From contig JAFGDW010000296.1 in assembly GCA_016931935.1 (NCBI GenBank), positions 1-56,404 of the forward strand: 56,404 nt of DNA, written 5' to 3'. The stretch comes from Candidatus Zhuqueibacterota bacterium. GTDB taxonomy: Bacteria; Zhuqueibacterota; Zhuqueibacteria; Thermofontimicrobiales; Thiofontviventaceae. The position numbers were made by a program, and so were the translations under genes. Of this stretch, positions 8,083 to 16,960 are shown one piece after another; position 1 is the first letter of the stretch, and the number at the start of each line of letters is the position of its first letter. Below the pieces are notes generated by a model. That model was given only the letters and a program-made list of their open reading frames with translations, did no database searches and was not told the origin of the DNA.

Positions 8083-9873
8083 TTGAATACATTCCACGAA
8101 GAAGAAATAATGGGGAAAGCGTACGACAGTCGTTTAATGAAACGATTGTTGACGTACATGAAACCATATCGCTGGCAGGTAGTGCTGGCTGTGCTGCTTA
8201 TGTTGGTTGCCACGGCTCTGGACCTGTTAATGCCTTATCTGACCAAAATCGCACTAGACAATTATATTATACCGCATGATGCACAAGGATTGCTTCACAT
8301 TGTTTGGTTATTCATTTGGGTGTTAGTATTTCAATTTTTCTTTCAAATTAGTCAGGCATACCTGCTGCAATGGATTGGCCAGAAAGTATTATACGATTTA
8401 CGGATTAAACTATTCCGCCATATGCAAAGATTGTCGCTATCATTTTTTGATAAAAATCCGGTCGGACGATTGGTGACCCGCGTTACAACGGATGTTGAAA
8501 CATTGAATGAATTATTCTCCGCTGGTATTGTTGCCATTTTTGGTGACATTTTTTTGCTGGCTGGGATTATCATTGTTCTGCTCAAAATCAATTCAACACT
8601 TGCGCTAATTACGTTCTCGGTACTACCGGTGTTGTTTTACATAACAATCGTCTTTCGGAAATATGTACGTGAAGGCTTTCGGCAAATCAGAGTGCGAATA
8701 GCGAAAATCAATGCCTATTTACAGGAAAATATTTCAGGGATGTTAATTGTTCAGTTATTTAATCGGGAAAAGAAAAACTTTAAAAAATTCGACGTACTCA
8801 ATGCCGATCATCTCGAAGCATACATCCGAACGATAGTTTATTTTGCTATTTTCTTTCCGGCAGTCGAACTTATTTCAGCAATTGCCGTGGCGCTGATTGT
8901 TTGGTACGGGGGCATGAATTTCAACTCCGGTGCAGTGACAATCGGCACATTGGTGGCATTTATTCAGTATGCCCGCCGGTTTTTCCGTCCGATCAGTGAC
9001 TTGTCGGAAAAATACAATATTCTTCAAGCGGCAATGGCATCTTCGGAACGTATTTTTAAAATTCTGGATACCGTACCGGACATTAAAAATCCGGAAGCGC
9101 CATGGGAGGTTATCAACTTTCGCGGCCATATTGAATTTGATCATGTCTGGTTTTCATATAAAAAAGATGAAGAAGATTGGGTGCTGCGTGATGTTTCGTT
9201 TCAGGTGCTGCCTGGCGAGAAAATAGCTTTTGTCGGGGCAACCGGTGCCGGGAAAACCACAATTATTAGTCTGCTATGCCGATTTTACGACGTACAACGG
9301 GGTAGCATTACCATTGATGGTGTGGATATTCGCGAGTACGATATTCACTTCCTGCGCAGTCATTTCGGGATTGTGTTACAGGATGTGTTTCTGTTCGCTG
9401 GTGACATCGAAACCAACATCCGGTTAAGCAACACAGCTATGCCCCGAGAACAGATTATAAAAGCAGCGAAAGATGTAAATCTCGATCCGTTTATCCGGCA
9501 GCTACCCAACCAATATCAGGAAGAAGTAAAGGAACGCGGTAGCACACTTTCCATGGGACAGCGTCAATTACTTTCATTTGCACGGGCGCTGGCCAGCAAT
9601 CCCCACATTCTGATTCTCGATGAAGCCACCTCCAGCGTGGACACCGAAACGGAGCTGCTTATCCAAGACGCGTTAAAAACATTGATGGAAGGACGGACAT
9701 CGATTATTATTGCTCACCGCCTGTCGACGATTGTCAATTCGGATCGAATTTTGGTGATGCACAAAGGTAAAATTCGCGAGACCGGCACCCATCGCGAATT
9801 ATTGACGCAAAAAGGAATTTATCACCGCTTGTACCAATTGCAGTATAAGGGGGAAAATCAAGTTTCGTCGTAA
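8083..9873 (+). CDS. ABC exporter, second half (permease-ATPase fusion with canonical Walker B)
   Basis: Partner of the preceding half-transporter; 596 residues with six membrane helices (about 25-320) and a nucleotide-binding domain. Seen: Walker A GATGAGKTT, signature LSMGQRQ in place of LSGGQ, Walker B ILILDEATSSVD with the catalytic Glu, and H-loop IIIAHR. A deviant signature here combined with Asp in the partner's Walker B gives one inactive and one active ATP site, exactly the arrangement of heterodimeric exporters. Start is TTG at 8083, supported by AAGGA with a six-base spacer; an ATG at 8110 with weaker support is the alternative and would remove nine residues. The gene is 275 bases downstream of its partner rather than coupled to it, which is looser than usual for such pairs. 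Confidence 0.9.
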   Translation: MNTFHEEEIMGKAYDSRLMKRLLTYMKPYRWQVVLAVLLMLVATALDLLMPYLTKIALDNYIIPHDAQGLLHIVWLFIWVLVFQFFFQISQAYLLQWIGQKVLYDLRIKLFRHMQRLSLSFFDKNPVGRLVTRVTTDVETLNELFSAGIVAIFGDIFLLAGIIIVLLKINSTLALITFSVLPVLFYITIVFRKYVREGFRQIRVRIAKINAYLQENISGMLIVQLFNREKKNFKKFDVLNADHLEAYIRTIVYFAIFFPAVELISAIAVALIVWYGGMNFNSGAVTIGTLVAFIQYARRFFRPISDLSEKYNILQAAMASSERIFKILDTVPDIKNPEAPWEVINFRGHIEFDHVWFSYKKDEEDWVLRDVSFQVLPGEKIAFVGATGAGKTTIISLLCRFYDVQRGSITIDGVDIREYDIHFLRSHFGIVLQDVFLFAGDIETNIRLSNTAMPREQIIKAAKDVNLDPFIRQLPNQYQEEVKERGSTLSMGQRQLLSFARALASNPHILILDEATSSVDTETELLIQDALKTLMEGRTSIIIAHRLSTIVNSDRILVMHKGKIRETGTHRELLTQKGIYHRLYQLQYKGENQVSS

Positions 9874-9927
9874 CCGGGGAGTGAAGTTTGCATAAATTAA
9901 TGATATGGTGTAATTCGTAGAAAAATT

Positions 9928-10012
9928 GACAAGGAAATTGGGAGACAAGGAGGCCGGGAGAAAAATAGAATTTTGTTTCTCCCCATTTCCCTGTCACCCA
10001 CTCTCCACTCAT
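9928..10012. repeat. Hairpin repeat C, copy 2
   Basis: Same family as 7896-7979: left arm GACAAGGAAATTGGGAGAC, right arm TTTCTCCCCATTTCCCTGTC. It lies between the convergent ends of the exporter and the REC-PAS-kinase gene, so it could act as a terminator for both strands, though it lacks a long T-run. Confidence 0.75.
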
Positions 10013-10045
10013 GACATCTCATTTGCAGGAATAGTAAATAGCTCT

Positions 10046-11617
10046 TCACGCATTCGAGTCGGATGCTGCTACTTCAGATATAGCCAGCGTTTTGGGTAGC
10101 GTAAAATAAAACGTGGTTCCTTTGCCCAGTTCGGATTCTACCCAAATTTTACCGCCATAAATATCCACTATTTTTTTAACAACAGTCAATCCAATGCCTG
10201 TGCTTTCCATATCATCCCGCGATTGAAGTGTTGAAAAAAGTTGAAATATACGCTCGAAATGTTTTTCGGCGATACCCGGGCCATTATCCGCAACACTAAA
10301 TTGCCAGTATTCACTGTTTTCATCACATGCAATGTGTATTAATCCATCGGGCTTATCCATAAATTTAATACTGTTGCTTATTAAATTTTGGAAAAGTTGC
10401 TCGATTCGAGTTTGATCGATAAATACTGCCGGCAAATTATTTTCGATTTTTATTTGAATAGATGCTGGCGCTGACAGCGCCTGAATTATATTGCTCAACA
10501 GTTTATGCAGATTAACTTCTCGAGGATTTTCATTAACACGTCCGGCGCGGGAATATTGCAGAATGCCATTAATTAAACTTCCCATACGTTGTACACGATT
10601 GATCAGTAAATTTAATTGCTCCTTCCCCGTCGTATCCAGAACGTTGGCATAGTCCCGGACAATCCAGGTTGCCAGTTGGTTTACGGCCCGAAGCGGCGCT
10701 TTCAGATCATGAGAAACAATATAAGCGAAATCCTTAAGCTCTCTATTAGCTAACTCCAATTGTCTTGTCCGCTCAACAACACGGTTCTCCAATTCTTCGT
10801 TTAGCACACATATTTTTTGCTCTGCCCGTTTATGCTTTGTAATATCCGTAATGATAATTCCAATCCCATCTTCTACCCTGAAGATTTTAACACATACGAA
10901 CAATTCATCACCCTCAATATGGAACGCAATATCATCAATATACAGTGGATAGCCGGTTTTCCGTATTGTTTCGAGTTTATCAATAAAGCCGGAATCGCTC
11001 CAATTGGGAATTAGCTGACCAACCGATTGACCGATAATTTCACCTGCATTGATTGCAAATAATTTCATTGCGGAATGATTCATTTTCAGTATGACATTTT
11101 CCGAGTTAAGAATAACAAAACCGTCCGTAGCCGATTCCATAAACGCCTGTAATTTCCGTTCAGTTATTCGCAACTCTTCTGTTTTATCGAGCACCTGAAT
11201 TTCCAGGTTCCCCTTCTCCATGCGAAGCTGATCTTCAGCAGCCTTAATGCGCAGCATGACTTTTATTTGGGCAATCAACTCGCCCTGATCAATGGGCTTG
11301 GAAACAAATGCATCTGCGCCCAGCTCCATACCACGAATACGGCTTTTCGCGTCCGTCTTCATTGCTGTAACCATGATAATTGGAATCGGATCGGTCGTCG
11401 GGTCTGATTTCAACCGTTTGCATACCTCAAAGCCATCCATGCCGGGCATTGAAATATCCAACAGAATTGTGTCCGGCTGTTCGGATACCGCTTTTGCCAT
11501 TCCATCTACGCCTGTCAGTGCAGTAATTACACGACATGTCGGCATAGCGTTTTTTATTAATGCTGAAATAGTAATCAGATTATCCTGCTTATCATCAATT
11601 GCAAGTATAGTCACCAT
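10046..11617 (-). CDS. REC-PAS-histidine kinase
   Basis: Soluble signalling kinase of 523 residues. Order: receiver domain (about 1-125) with acidic pair D8/D9, phosphoacceptor D54 in LLDISMPGMDG and the SKP lysine; linker helix; PAS domain (about 150-265); coiled coil; HisKA with SHDLKAPLR (H303); HATPase with N box NLISNSIKF, DNGPGI and STGIGLTVVKK. The ATG at 11617 has AAGGA with an eight-base spacer and is preferred to an in-frame GTG at 11656. It follows the four-receiver kinase on the same strand after 339 bases, so it may be the end of that operon or have its own promoter. A receiver at the N-terminus suggests it receives phosphate from another kinase, possibly one of its neighbours, and then signals onward. 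Its kinase core closely resembles that of the giant kinase at 16961-21601. Confidence 0.92.
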   Translation of the reverse strand: MVTILAIDDKQDNLITISALIKNAMPTCRVITALTGVDGMAKAVSEQPDTILLDISMPGMDGFEVCKRLKSDPTTDPIPIIMVTAMKTDAKSRIRGMELGADAFVSKPIDQGELIAQIKVMLRIKAAEDQLRMEKGNLEIQVLDKTEELRITERKLQAFMESATDGFVILNSENVILKMNHSAMKLFAINAGEIIGQSVGQLIPNWSDSGFIDKLETIRKTGYPLYIDDIAFHIEGDELFVCVKIFRVEDGIGIIITDITKHKRAEQKICVLNEELENRVVERTRQLELANRELKDFAYIVSHDLKAPLRAVNQLATWIVRDYANVLDTTGKEQLNLLINRVQRMGSLINGILQYSRAGRVNENPREVNLHKLLSNIIQALSAPASIQIKIENNLPAVFIDQTRIEQLFQNLISNSIKFMDKPDGLIHIACDENSEYWQFSVADNGPGIAEKHFERIFQLFSTLQSRDDMESTGIGLTVVKKIVDIYGGKIWVESELGKGTTFYFTLPKTLAISEVAASDSNA

Positions 11618-11794
11618 AAAAATTATCCTTAAATTCAAACAATTTTGCACAACCACTCAAAAAGCGCGCGCAATTGATTTGAGAAATGTGCTTTGTGCTC
11701 CATCAGTATAATGCTTAGATTTATAACAACGGGGGGCACAAATTTTTGGTATCCGTTCAATTAATTATGGAATTAATGATACAGTATTATCATG

Positions 11795-11894
11795 CTTTCC
11801 CGACACGTCGGGAGACTCAGCATGAAGTTACGCTACCACTTCACACTGAGCCCTTCATCAAGCTCAGGATATACTCCGTCGAAGTGTAAAAGCA
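11795..11894. repeat. Dispersed repeat B copy
   Basis: Long version of family B, containing CTTCATCAAGCTCAGGATA and ending CTCCGTCGAAGTGT. Bases 11839-11887 match the reverse complement of the copy at 55201-55250 at 48 of 49 positions. It fills the 339-base space between two kinase genes; no gene is supported in 11618-11956. Confidence 0.85.
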
Positions 11895-11956
11895 CACGTA
11901 CAAATTAACACTACTTTCTTTTATTGAATGGACACAAATTCTTGTACATTAACAGA

Positions 11957-14900
11957 TCATACGCTTCCAACAAATTGTCCAATTTCTTCAAGAATCGATT
12001 CCACCTCGATCGGTTTGGAAATGTAACCATCAAATCCTGCCGCCATAATTTTTTCTCTATCTCCTTTCATTACATGAGCGGTTAAGGCAATGATCGGTAT
12101 ATCACGCGTTCGTTGGTCTGCTTTCATTTCCCTGGTAACAGCATACCCGTCCATTTTCGGCAAGGAAATATCCAGTAGAATTATTTGGGGTATGTATTCA
12201 CGTGCCAGAACGATACCCTGCTCTCCGTCGACGGCTTCGAGTACATTATAATGATTCTTTAGCACTGCACGAATGGAGAGCATGTTATCCGGATTATCTT
12301 CAATCACCAGACACATCGGCAGTTCTGTTCTTTTTCGACTTCGTGGCACTGTCGCATTTGTTTTGGACTTTTTCGCTTTATTACTCTGCAGCTTGTCAGA
12401 CGGGCTATCGTTATCCAATCCGAGCAAGGTTCTCATTTTCTTAAGTAGTCCGTCTTTATCAATATCACCTTTTTGGATGAGCTGTTGGACATTGTTAGCG
12501 GCAAGATGTTTTCTGTCTGCAACTGTCAGGTCTTTAGCGGTTAGAATTAGAACCGGAATCGATGCCGTTTCGTGCTTGCTACGAATCGTGTTCAGTACCT
12601 GAAAACCGTCAATCTCCGGCATCATCAAATCCAGAATAATTCCATCGGGAATCGTATGCTGCACATACTCGATTCCCTCTTGCCCACCAGTTGCCACATC
12701 GACTACATAACCCTCATTTTCAAGTACAATTTTTATCTGAATAATTGTTGATTCATTATCTTCAACTAATAAAATCCGCGGACCGGAAGCCGGGATTGTT
12801 TTTATTTTACGAGTCGATTCATGATGAATCTGCTCTAACATATTTTTAATACTTTGCATCAGATTCGCTGGAGTCATTTTACTTATTTCTATAATGGATG
12901 ACACATTTCCGGACAACCTGTTTTTATCCTCCCGATTCAATTCTTTTGCAGTGACAATAATGACCGGTAAATCCCGGGTTTGGGGTTGGCTACGTATTGA
13001 CTTCAACACATCAAAACCACTCATCCCTGGCATCATTAAATCGAGAATAATCACATCTGGCAACGTATTTTGTAAGGCATCAAGGCATTTTTCACCGCTG
13101 TCAACACTAATGACCGCGATATCTCCCGATTCTGCAATACGGGCAATTTCCATACGGTCTATATCGTTATCATCAACAATAAGTATAGTCTGCGGCTTCT
13201 GCGATGATATTTTTTTAATTTCACCCAGCAATTTTTTCTTATCGATAGGCTTGTTCAAATAGCCCATTGCCCCCAGGGCTAAACTTGTCTGCAAATCATC
13301 ACTCACGGAAATCATAATAACAGGAATATCGCGCAATGTTTTATCGCTTTTTAATTGTTGCAGCGCTTCCCAACCATCGATCCCCGGCATAATAATATCC
13401 AGCGTAATAGCAAATGGGTGATATTCCCTCGCCAGGGCTACCACATCTTTCCCGGAGGTCGATGTAATTACATGATACCCTTCTTCAGTAAGGTGTTGAG
13501 AAATATAGGAAAGAATTTCCGGATCATCATCCACGACTAAAATTGTCTTCGCTGCAACCGTTGGTTTCACATGCTGCATGGTATTAAAATTTGTAACTGA
13601 ATTTTGCATATGTGCATCCCAGGTTATCGGTAGATGGACTGTGAACAACGATCCTTCATCGACTGTACTCTGAGCTTCAATATTACCACCTAAAATTTTT
13701 GACGCTTTATAAGCAATTGCCAGTCCGAGGCCTGTCCCCTCATATTTACGGGCTGTCGAACCATCCACCTGCCGGAACTCATCAAAAATGTGAGATAACT
13801 CTGCTGCAGGAATACCAATCCCCGTATCCTGAACATGAATACGTACATTGACATCATCGTGCGTTGCCGTGACACACACATAGCCGTGATTGGTGAATTT
13901 TATGGCATTGCTAATAATATTTTGCAAAATGTGATGTACGTGGATTTCATCGCTGTCAATGTCGGGAAAATCCTCGCGAATTTGATAGCTTAGTTCAATG
14001 CCTTTTTCGTTTGCCAAAGGTTCAAGATTTTCAACAATCGTATCAATTGTTCGGCGAAGTGAAAATTGCTGGATATGAATATCCATTTTCCCCGCTTCAA
14101 TTTTTGAAAGATCGAGAATATCATTTATCAATTCCAATAATTTTTTGCCATTGCGCTCGATAACCTCAAGGTAACCGCGTTCATCGGCTTTCAGCGAATC
14201 CCGGGCTTGAATAATCAATACGCGAGACAACGCCATAATGGAGTTTAATGGCGTTCGAAGTTCATGACTCATGTTTGAAAGAAACTCACTTTTCAAACGA
14301 TTCGCATCTTCGACCTGATTTCGCTGTACTTCAAGTTCAATATTTTGTTCATGCAATTCTTCCGATTGCAACTTCAATTCCTCTGCGGAATTTTTCAATT
14401 CATCCGATTTTTTTTGAAGTTCATCATTTTTTACTTCCAGTTCGTGCGCCAGTTTTCGCGTTTGCTCACTTGCAAATAGATTGGAGAAAGCAGTATTTAT
14501 AGCCATCCAGTTTTGATTTATTATTAACACATGTTCGTGGGAATATGGCTGAATTGAAGCTAACGAGAGCATTGCTGCCACCGTACCGTCTCGCATCACA
14601 GGGATTGTGATAATTTCTTTCGGGAAAATATTGCCGGCAAATGTTTTAAAGATAAATGGCGTATTGTTCATAATATTTCGCGTATGAATAATTTCACGGA
14701 TTTTAAGCGCAGCTCCCATATCACCTTCAAACCGTTGTGCATCAAGAGAATGTCGTAAATCCTTCGTTAAACCGACCGAGCAGAATACACTGAACCATGA
14801 ACTGTCATCGCTTAGCAAATAAAACGCGCCAAGATTTGAATTTGTCACCTCCTTCAATTTTAACAATAATCCGTTCGCAAAGTCGTACAAATTAGATGCG

Positions 14901-16066
14901 CTTGCCATTGTCTCAGAAATTTCAGCACCGGTTTGCTGAATACGAATTTTTGAAGCAATGGAATCAGCCATGCTATTAAATGAAGTCGCCAGGAATCCCA
15001 GTTCATCTTCACTCTGAATATTGTTACGTACTGTAAAATCTCCGGCCTGAATTTTTTTGGACACATTCGCCATCTCCTGCAACGGACGTGCAACCGCTCT
15101 TGCCAACACATACGCGACACCATACGCAATACAAATTGAAAAAGCAATCAATATCAATAAATTATTTAGCATGGCTTGCATGGGACGATTGACTTCATTT
15201 ACATCCTCTTTTGCGACAAATCCCCACCCGGTTCGTGGAATATGAGCATACGCAGCTAGTACTTTTTCTCCCCGATAATCCTGAATTTCAATAATTCCGG
15301 TATTGCCTTGAGAAGCCTTTACTGCAGGCGCAGCTTTTATTTTAAAATTAAGAGGCGCATTGGGATCCCAGCGAAGCTCGCTTATTGCATATGCATTTTT
15401 ATTAACAATTAAGGTTTCTCCGGTTTCTCCCATGCCGGTACGGTCCAGAAGCAGCCGATACAGCGAATGCTGCAAATCAATTCTGGCCACTAAGATACCA
15501 ATAATTTTCGACTCATCCTTGATTCCAAAAACCGGGATTGATAACGCCATTGAATTTTTATTTATTGCTTTTGAATAATATATATCGCGGATGTAAATAT
15601 CTTTTGTTTGCAGTGGTTTTAAAAAATATGATTCAGTCGATTTATTTGTGCCTTCCGACGTTTTTCGTGAGGACAGGATAATATCACCTGTTGTCGGATC
15701 GATGATAAATATTTCATCATAATCCTTATAATTGTTGATATAATTATTTAGATGATGTCGGGTCAATATTGTATTTTTCTGGTTCGTATCAATTATTCTA
15801 TTACCATCAGTGCTAATTTCTAGACTGCGCATTTCATAATCCTGAGAAATCGTTTTTATGTCGCCAATCTTCTCATCCAGCCAATCATTCACTCGTAACA
15901 CTTTCAGATCGCGAATAGCAATCAATTTCTGAATAGATCGCGATTTGATTACCTGCACGCGTTGCTCATATGTAATTACAACAGAAGTAATCAACGGGAT
16001 TATTGCCACGAGTAAAAACCAGAATGTTAGTCGTGTGCGAACACTCTTGAACTTGATGTTCATCAT
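11957..16066 (-). CDS. Membrane hybrid histidine kinase with four receiver domains
   Basis: 1369 residues from the ATG at 16066 (GGAG seven bases upstream); a longer frame reaches into the cheR end and is unlikely. Order: membrane helix (about 12-33), extracytoplasmic double-Cache-like sensor (about 45-295), second helix (about 300-322), HAMP, GAF (about 390-535), a long coiled coil rich in EEL/QSEEL heptads (536-590), HisKA with SHELRTPLNS (H601), HATPase (DTGIGI, GTGLGLAI), then four receivers. All four keep the acidic pair and phosphoacceptor (first is D890 in LDIIMPGIDG) and a lysine near the usual KP site, but in the second and third that site reads ISKMTP and LIQKGD instead of KP. Starts two bases after the cheR stop. 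No output domain is present; the last receiver resembles stand-alone DivK/CheY types. Confidence 0.92.
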   Translation of the reverse strand: MMNIKFKSVRTRLTFWFLLVAIIPLITSVVITYEQRVQVIKSRSIQKLIAIRDLKVLRVNDWLDEKIGDIKTISQDYEMRSLEISTDGNRIIDTNQKNTILTRHHLNNYINNYKDYDEIFIIDPTTGDIILSSRKTSEGTNKSTESYFLKPLQTKDIYIRDIYYSKAINKNSMALSIPVFGIKDESKIIGILVARIDLQHSLYRLLLDRTGMGETGETLIVNKNAYAISELRWDPNAPLNFKIKAAPAVKASQGNTGIIEIQDYRGEKVLAAYAHIPRTGWGFVAKEDVNEVNRPMQAMLNNLLILIAFSICIAYGVAYVLARAVARPLQEMANVSKKIQAGDFTVRNNIQSEDELGFLATSFNSMADSIASKIRIQQTGAEISETMASASNLYDFANGLLLKLKEVTNSNLGAFYLLSDDSSWFSVFCSVGLTKDLRHSLDAQRFEGDMGAALKIREIIHTRNIMNNTPFIFKTFAGNIFPKEIITIPVMRDGTVAAMLSLASIQPYSHEHVLIINQNWMAINTAFSNLFASEQTRKLAHELEVKNDELQKKSDELKNSAEELKLQSEELHEQNIELEVQRNQVEDANRLKSEFLSNMSHELRTPLNSIMALSRVLIIQARDSLKADERGYLEVIERNGKKLLELINDILDLSKIEAGKMDIHIQQFSLRRTIDTIVENLEPLANEKGIELSYQIREDFPDIDSDEIHVHHILQNIISNAIKFTNHGYVCVTATHDDVNVRIHVQDTGIGIPAAELSHIFDEFRQVDGSTARKYEGTGLGLAIAYKASKILGGNIEAQSTVDEGSLFTVHLPITWDAHMQNSVTNFNTMQHVKPTVAAKTILVVDDDPEILSYISQHLTEEGYHVITSTSGKDVVALAREYHPFAITLDIIMPGIDGWEALQQLKSDKTLRDIPVIMISVSDDLQTSLALGAMGYLNKPIDKKKLLGEIKKISSQKPQTILIVDDNDIDRMEIARIAESGDIAVISVDSGEKCLDALQNTLPDVIILDLMMPGMSGFDVLKSIRSQPQTRDLPVIIVTAKELNREDKNRLSGNVSSIIEISKMTPANLMQSIKNMLEQIHHESTRKIKTIPASGPRILLVEDNESTIIQIKIVLENEGYVVDVATGGQEGIEYVQHTIPDGIILDLMMPEIDGFQVLNTIRSKHETASIPVLILTAKDLTVADRKHLAANNVQQLIQKGDIDKDGLLKKMRTLLGLDNDSPSDKLQSNKAKKSKTNATVPRSRKRTELPMCLVIEDNPDNMLSIRAVLKNHYNVLEAVDGEQGIVLAREYIPQIILLDISLPKMDGYAVTREMKADQRTRDIPIIALTAHVMKGDREKIMAAGFDGYISKPIEVESILEEIGQFVGSV

Positions 16067-16068
16067 TC

Positions 16069-16911
16069 TCAATCTCCGATCTTCTGAAAAATACCGCAAC
16101 AATCGTTCACTTGTTGAAAATATCGATTGAATGCAAGTGGCGGCTTTTCAGATGTTCCCAAAATCAGGTAGCCATTTTTCACGATTGCGCGAAACAGTTT
16201 CTTAAAGATTGCATCTTGTGATTGCGGTGTAAAGTAGATGAGCAAATTTCGGCAAAACACAATATCAAAATTTCCGAATACACTTTCCGGCGGAACAAAC
16301 GCCGAAGTATTCAACATATCGAAGTATGAATAACTGACAAGTTTTTTTATTTCAGGAATAATGTAGTAAGCTTTGCCTTCGGCTCGAAAATACGTTTTCA
16401 AAAATTGATAACGAACGTCCTTGATACGCTCAAATGGATACGCACCCTGTTCAGCAGCGTGAAGCGAATCCTGATCAATATCAGTTGCAAACAATTTGAT
16501 ATCATAGTGAATTTTTTCTTTTGTCAGCAATTCATACAACAGAATCGCCACAGAGTAAGGCTCTTCCCCGGTTGCACAGCCTGCTGACCACATGCGTAAA
16601 TAATAGTTTTCAGTTCTTGCTTTCTCTGTAAGCAATCCGGGTAATAATATATTTTCAAGATATGCGAACATCAGGCCATCCCGAAAAAAACGACTTACAT
16701 TTATTGTTAACGAATCAACCAACGCATCCAATTCATCCGGCTTATGTTTTAGCTGATGGAGAAATTCAAGCGCATCCCCGGATTTTAATCGTCCGAGGCG
16801 ATCGGCGATTCTCCGCTTTACAAATGCCGGATAATAGTGCGATGAATCAAATCTTCGTTGTTCATACAGCAATGCCAAAATATCCTGATAGACATCCCTA
16901 TCAATGTTCAT
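16069..16911 (-). CDS. cheR: CheR-type methyltransferase
   Basis: S-adenosylmethionine-dependent glutamate methyltransferase, 280 residues, normal CheR length. Seen: N-terminal helical domain, INVSRFFRD (family TNVTxFFRD), SAM motif SAGCATGEEPYS, TDID acidic loop and CRNLLIYF near the C-terminus. In chemotaxis CheR methylates receptors. Here there is no receptor, CheA, CheW or CheB in the window; the gene is sandwiched between two giant sensor kinases, 49 bases after the first and two bases before the second. This recalls the CheB-CheR-PAS-kinase fusions of many bacteria, as if split into separate genes. Its target could be one of the neighbouring kinases, for example the glutamate-rich coiled coil of the hybrid kinase, but that is speculation. 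Confidence 0.9.
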   Translation of the reverse strand: MNIDRDVYQDILALLYEQRRFDSSHYYPAFVKRRIADRLGRLKSGDALEFLHQLKHKPDELDALVDSLTINVSRFFRDGLMFAYLENILLPGLLTEKARTENYYLRMWSAGCATGEEPYSVAILLYELLTKEKIHYDIKLFATDIDQDSLHAAEQGAYPFERIKDVRYQFLKTYFRAEGKAYYIIPEIKKLVSYSYFDMLNTSAFVPPESVFGNFDIVFCRNLLIYFTPQSQDAIFKKLFRAIVKNGYLILGTSEKPPLAFNRYFQQVNDCCGIFQKIGD

Positions 16912-16960
16912 TACACTCTCCCTTGAGCAATATGGCCAAATTCGTACGTCCTTTTCCGGT

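Noticed and set aside
16069..16911. CheR as part of a complete chemotaxis operon
   Set aside because: No cheA, cheW, cheB, cheY or receptor gene lies within the window.
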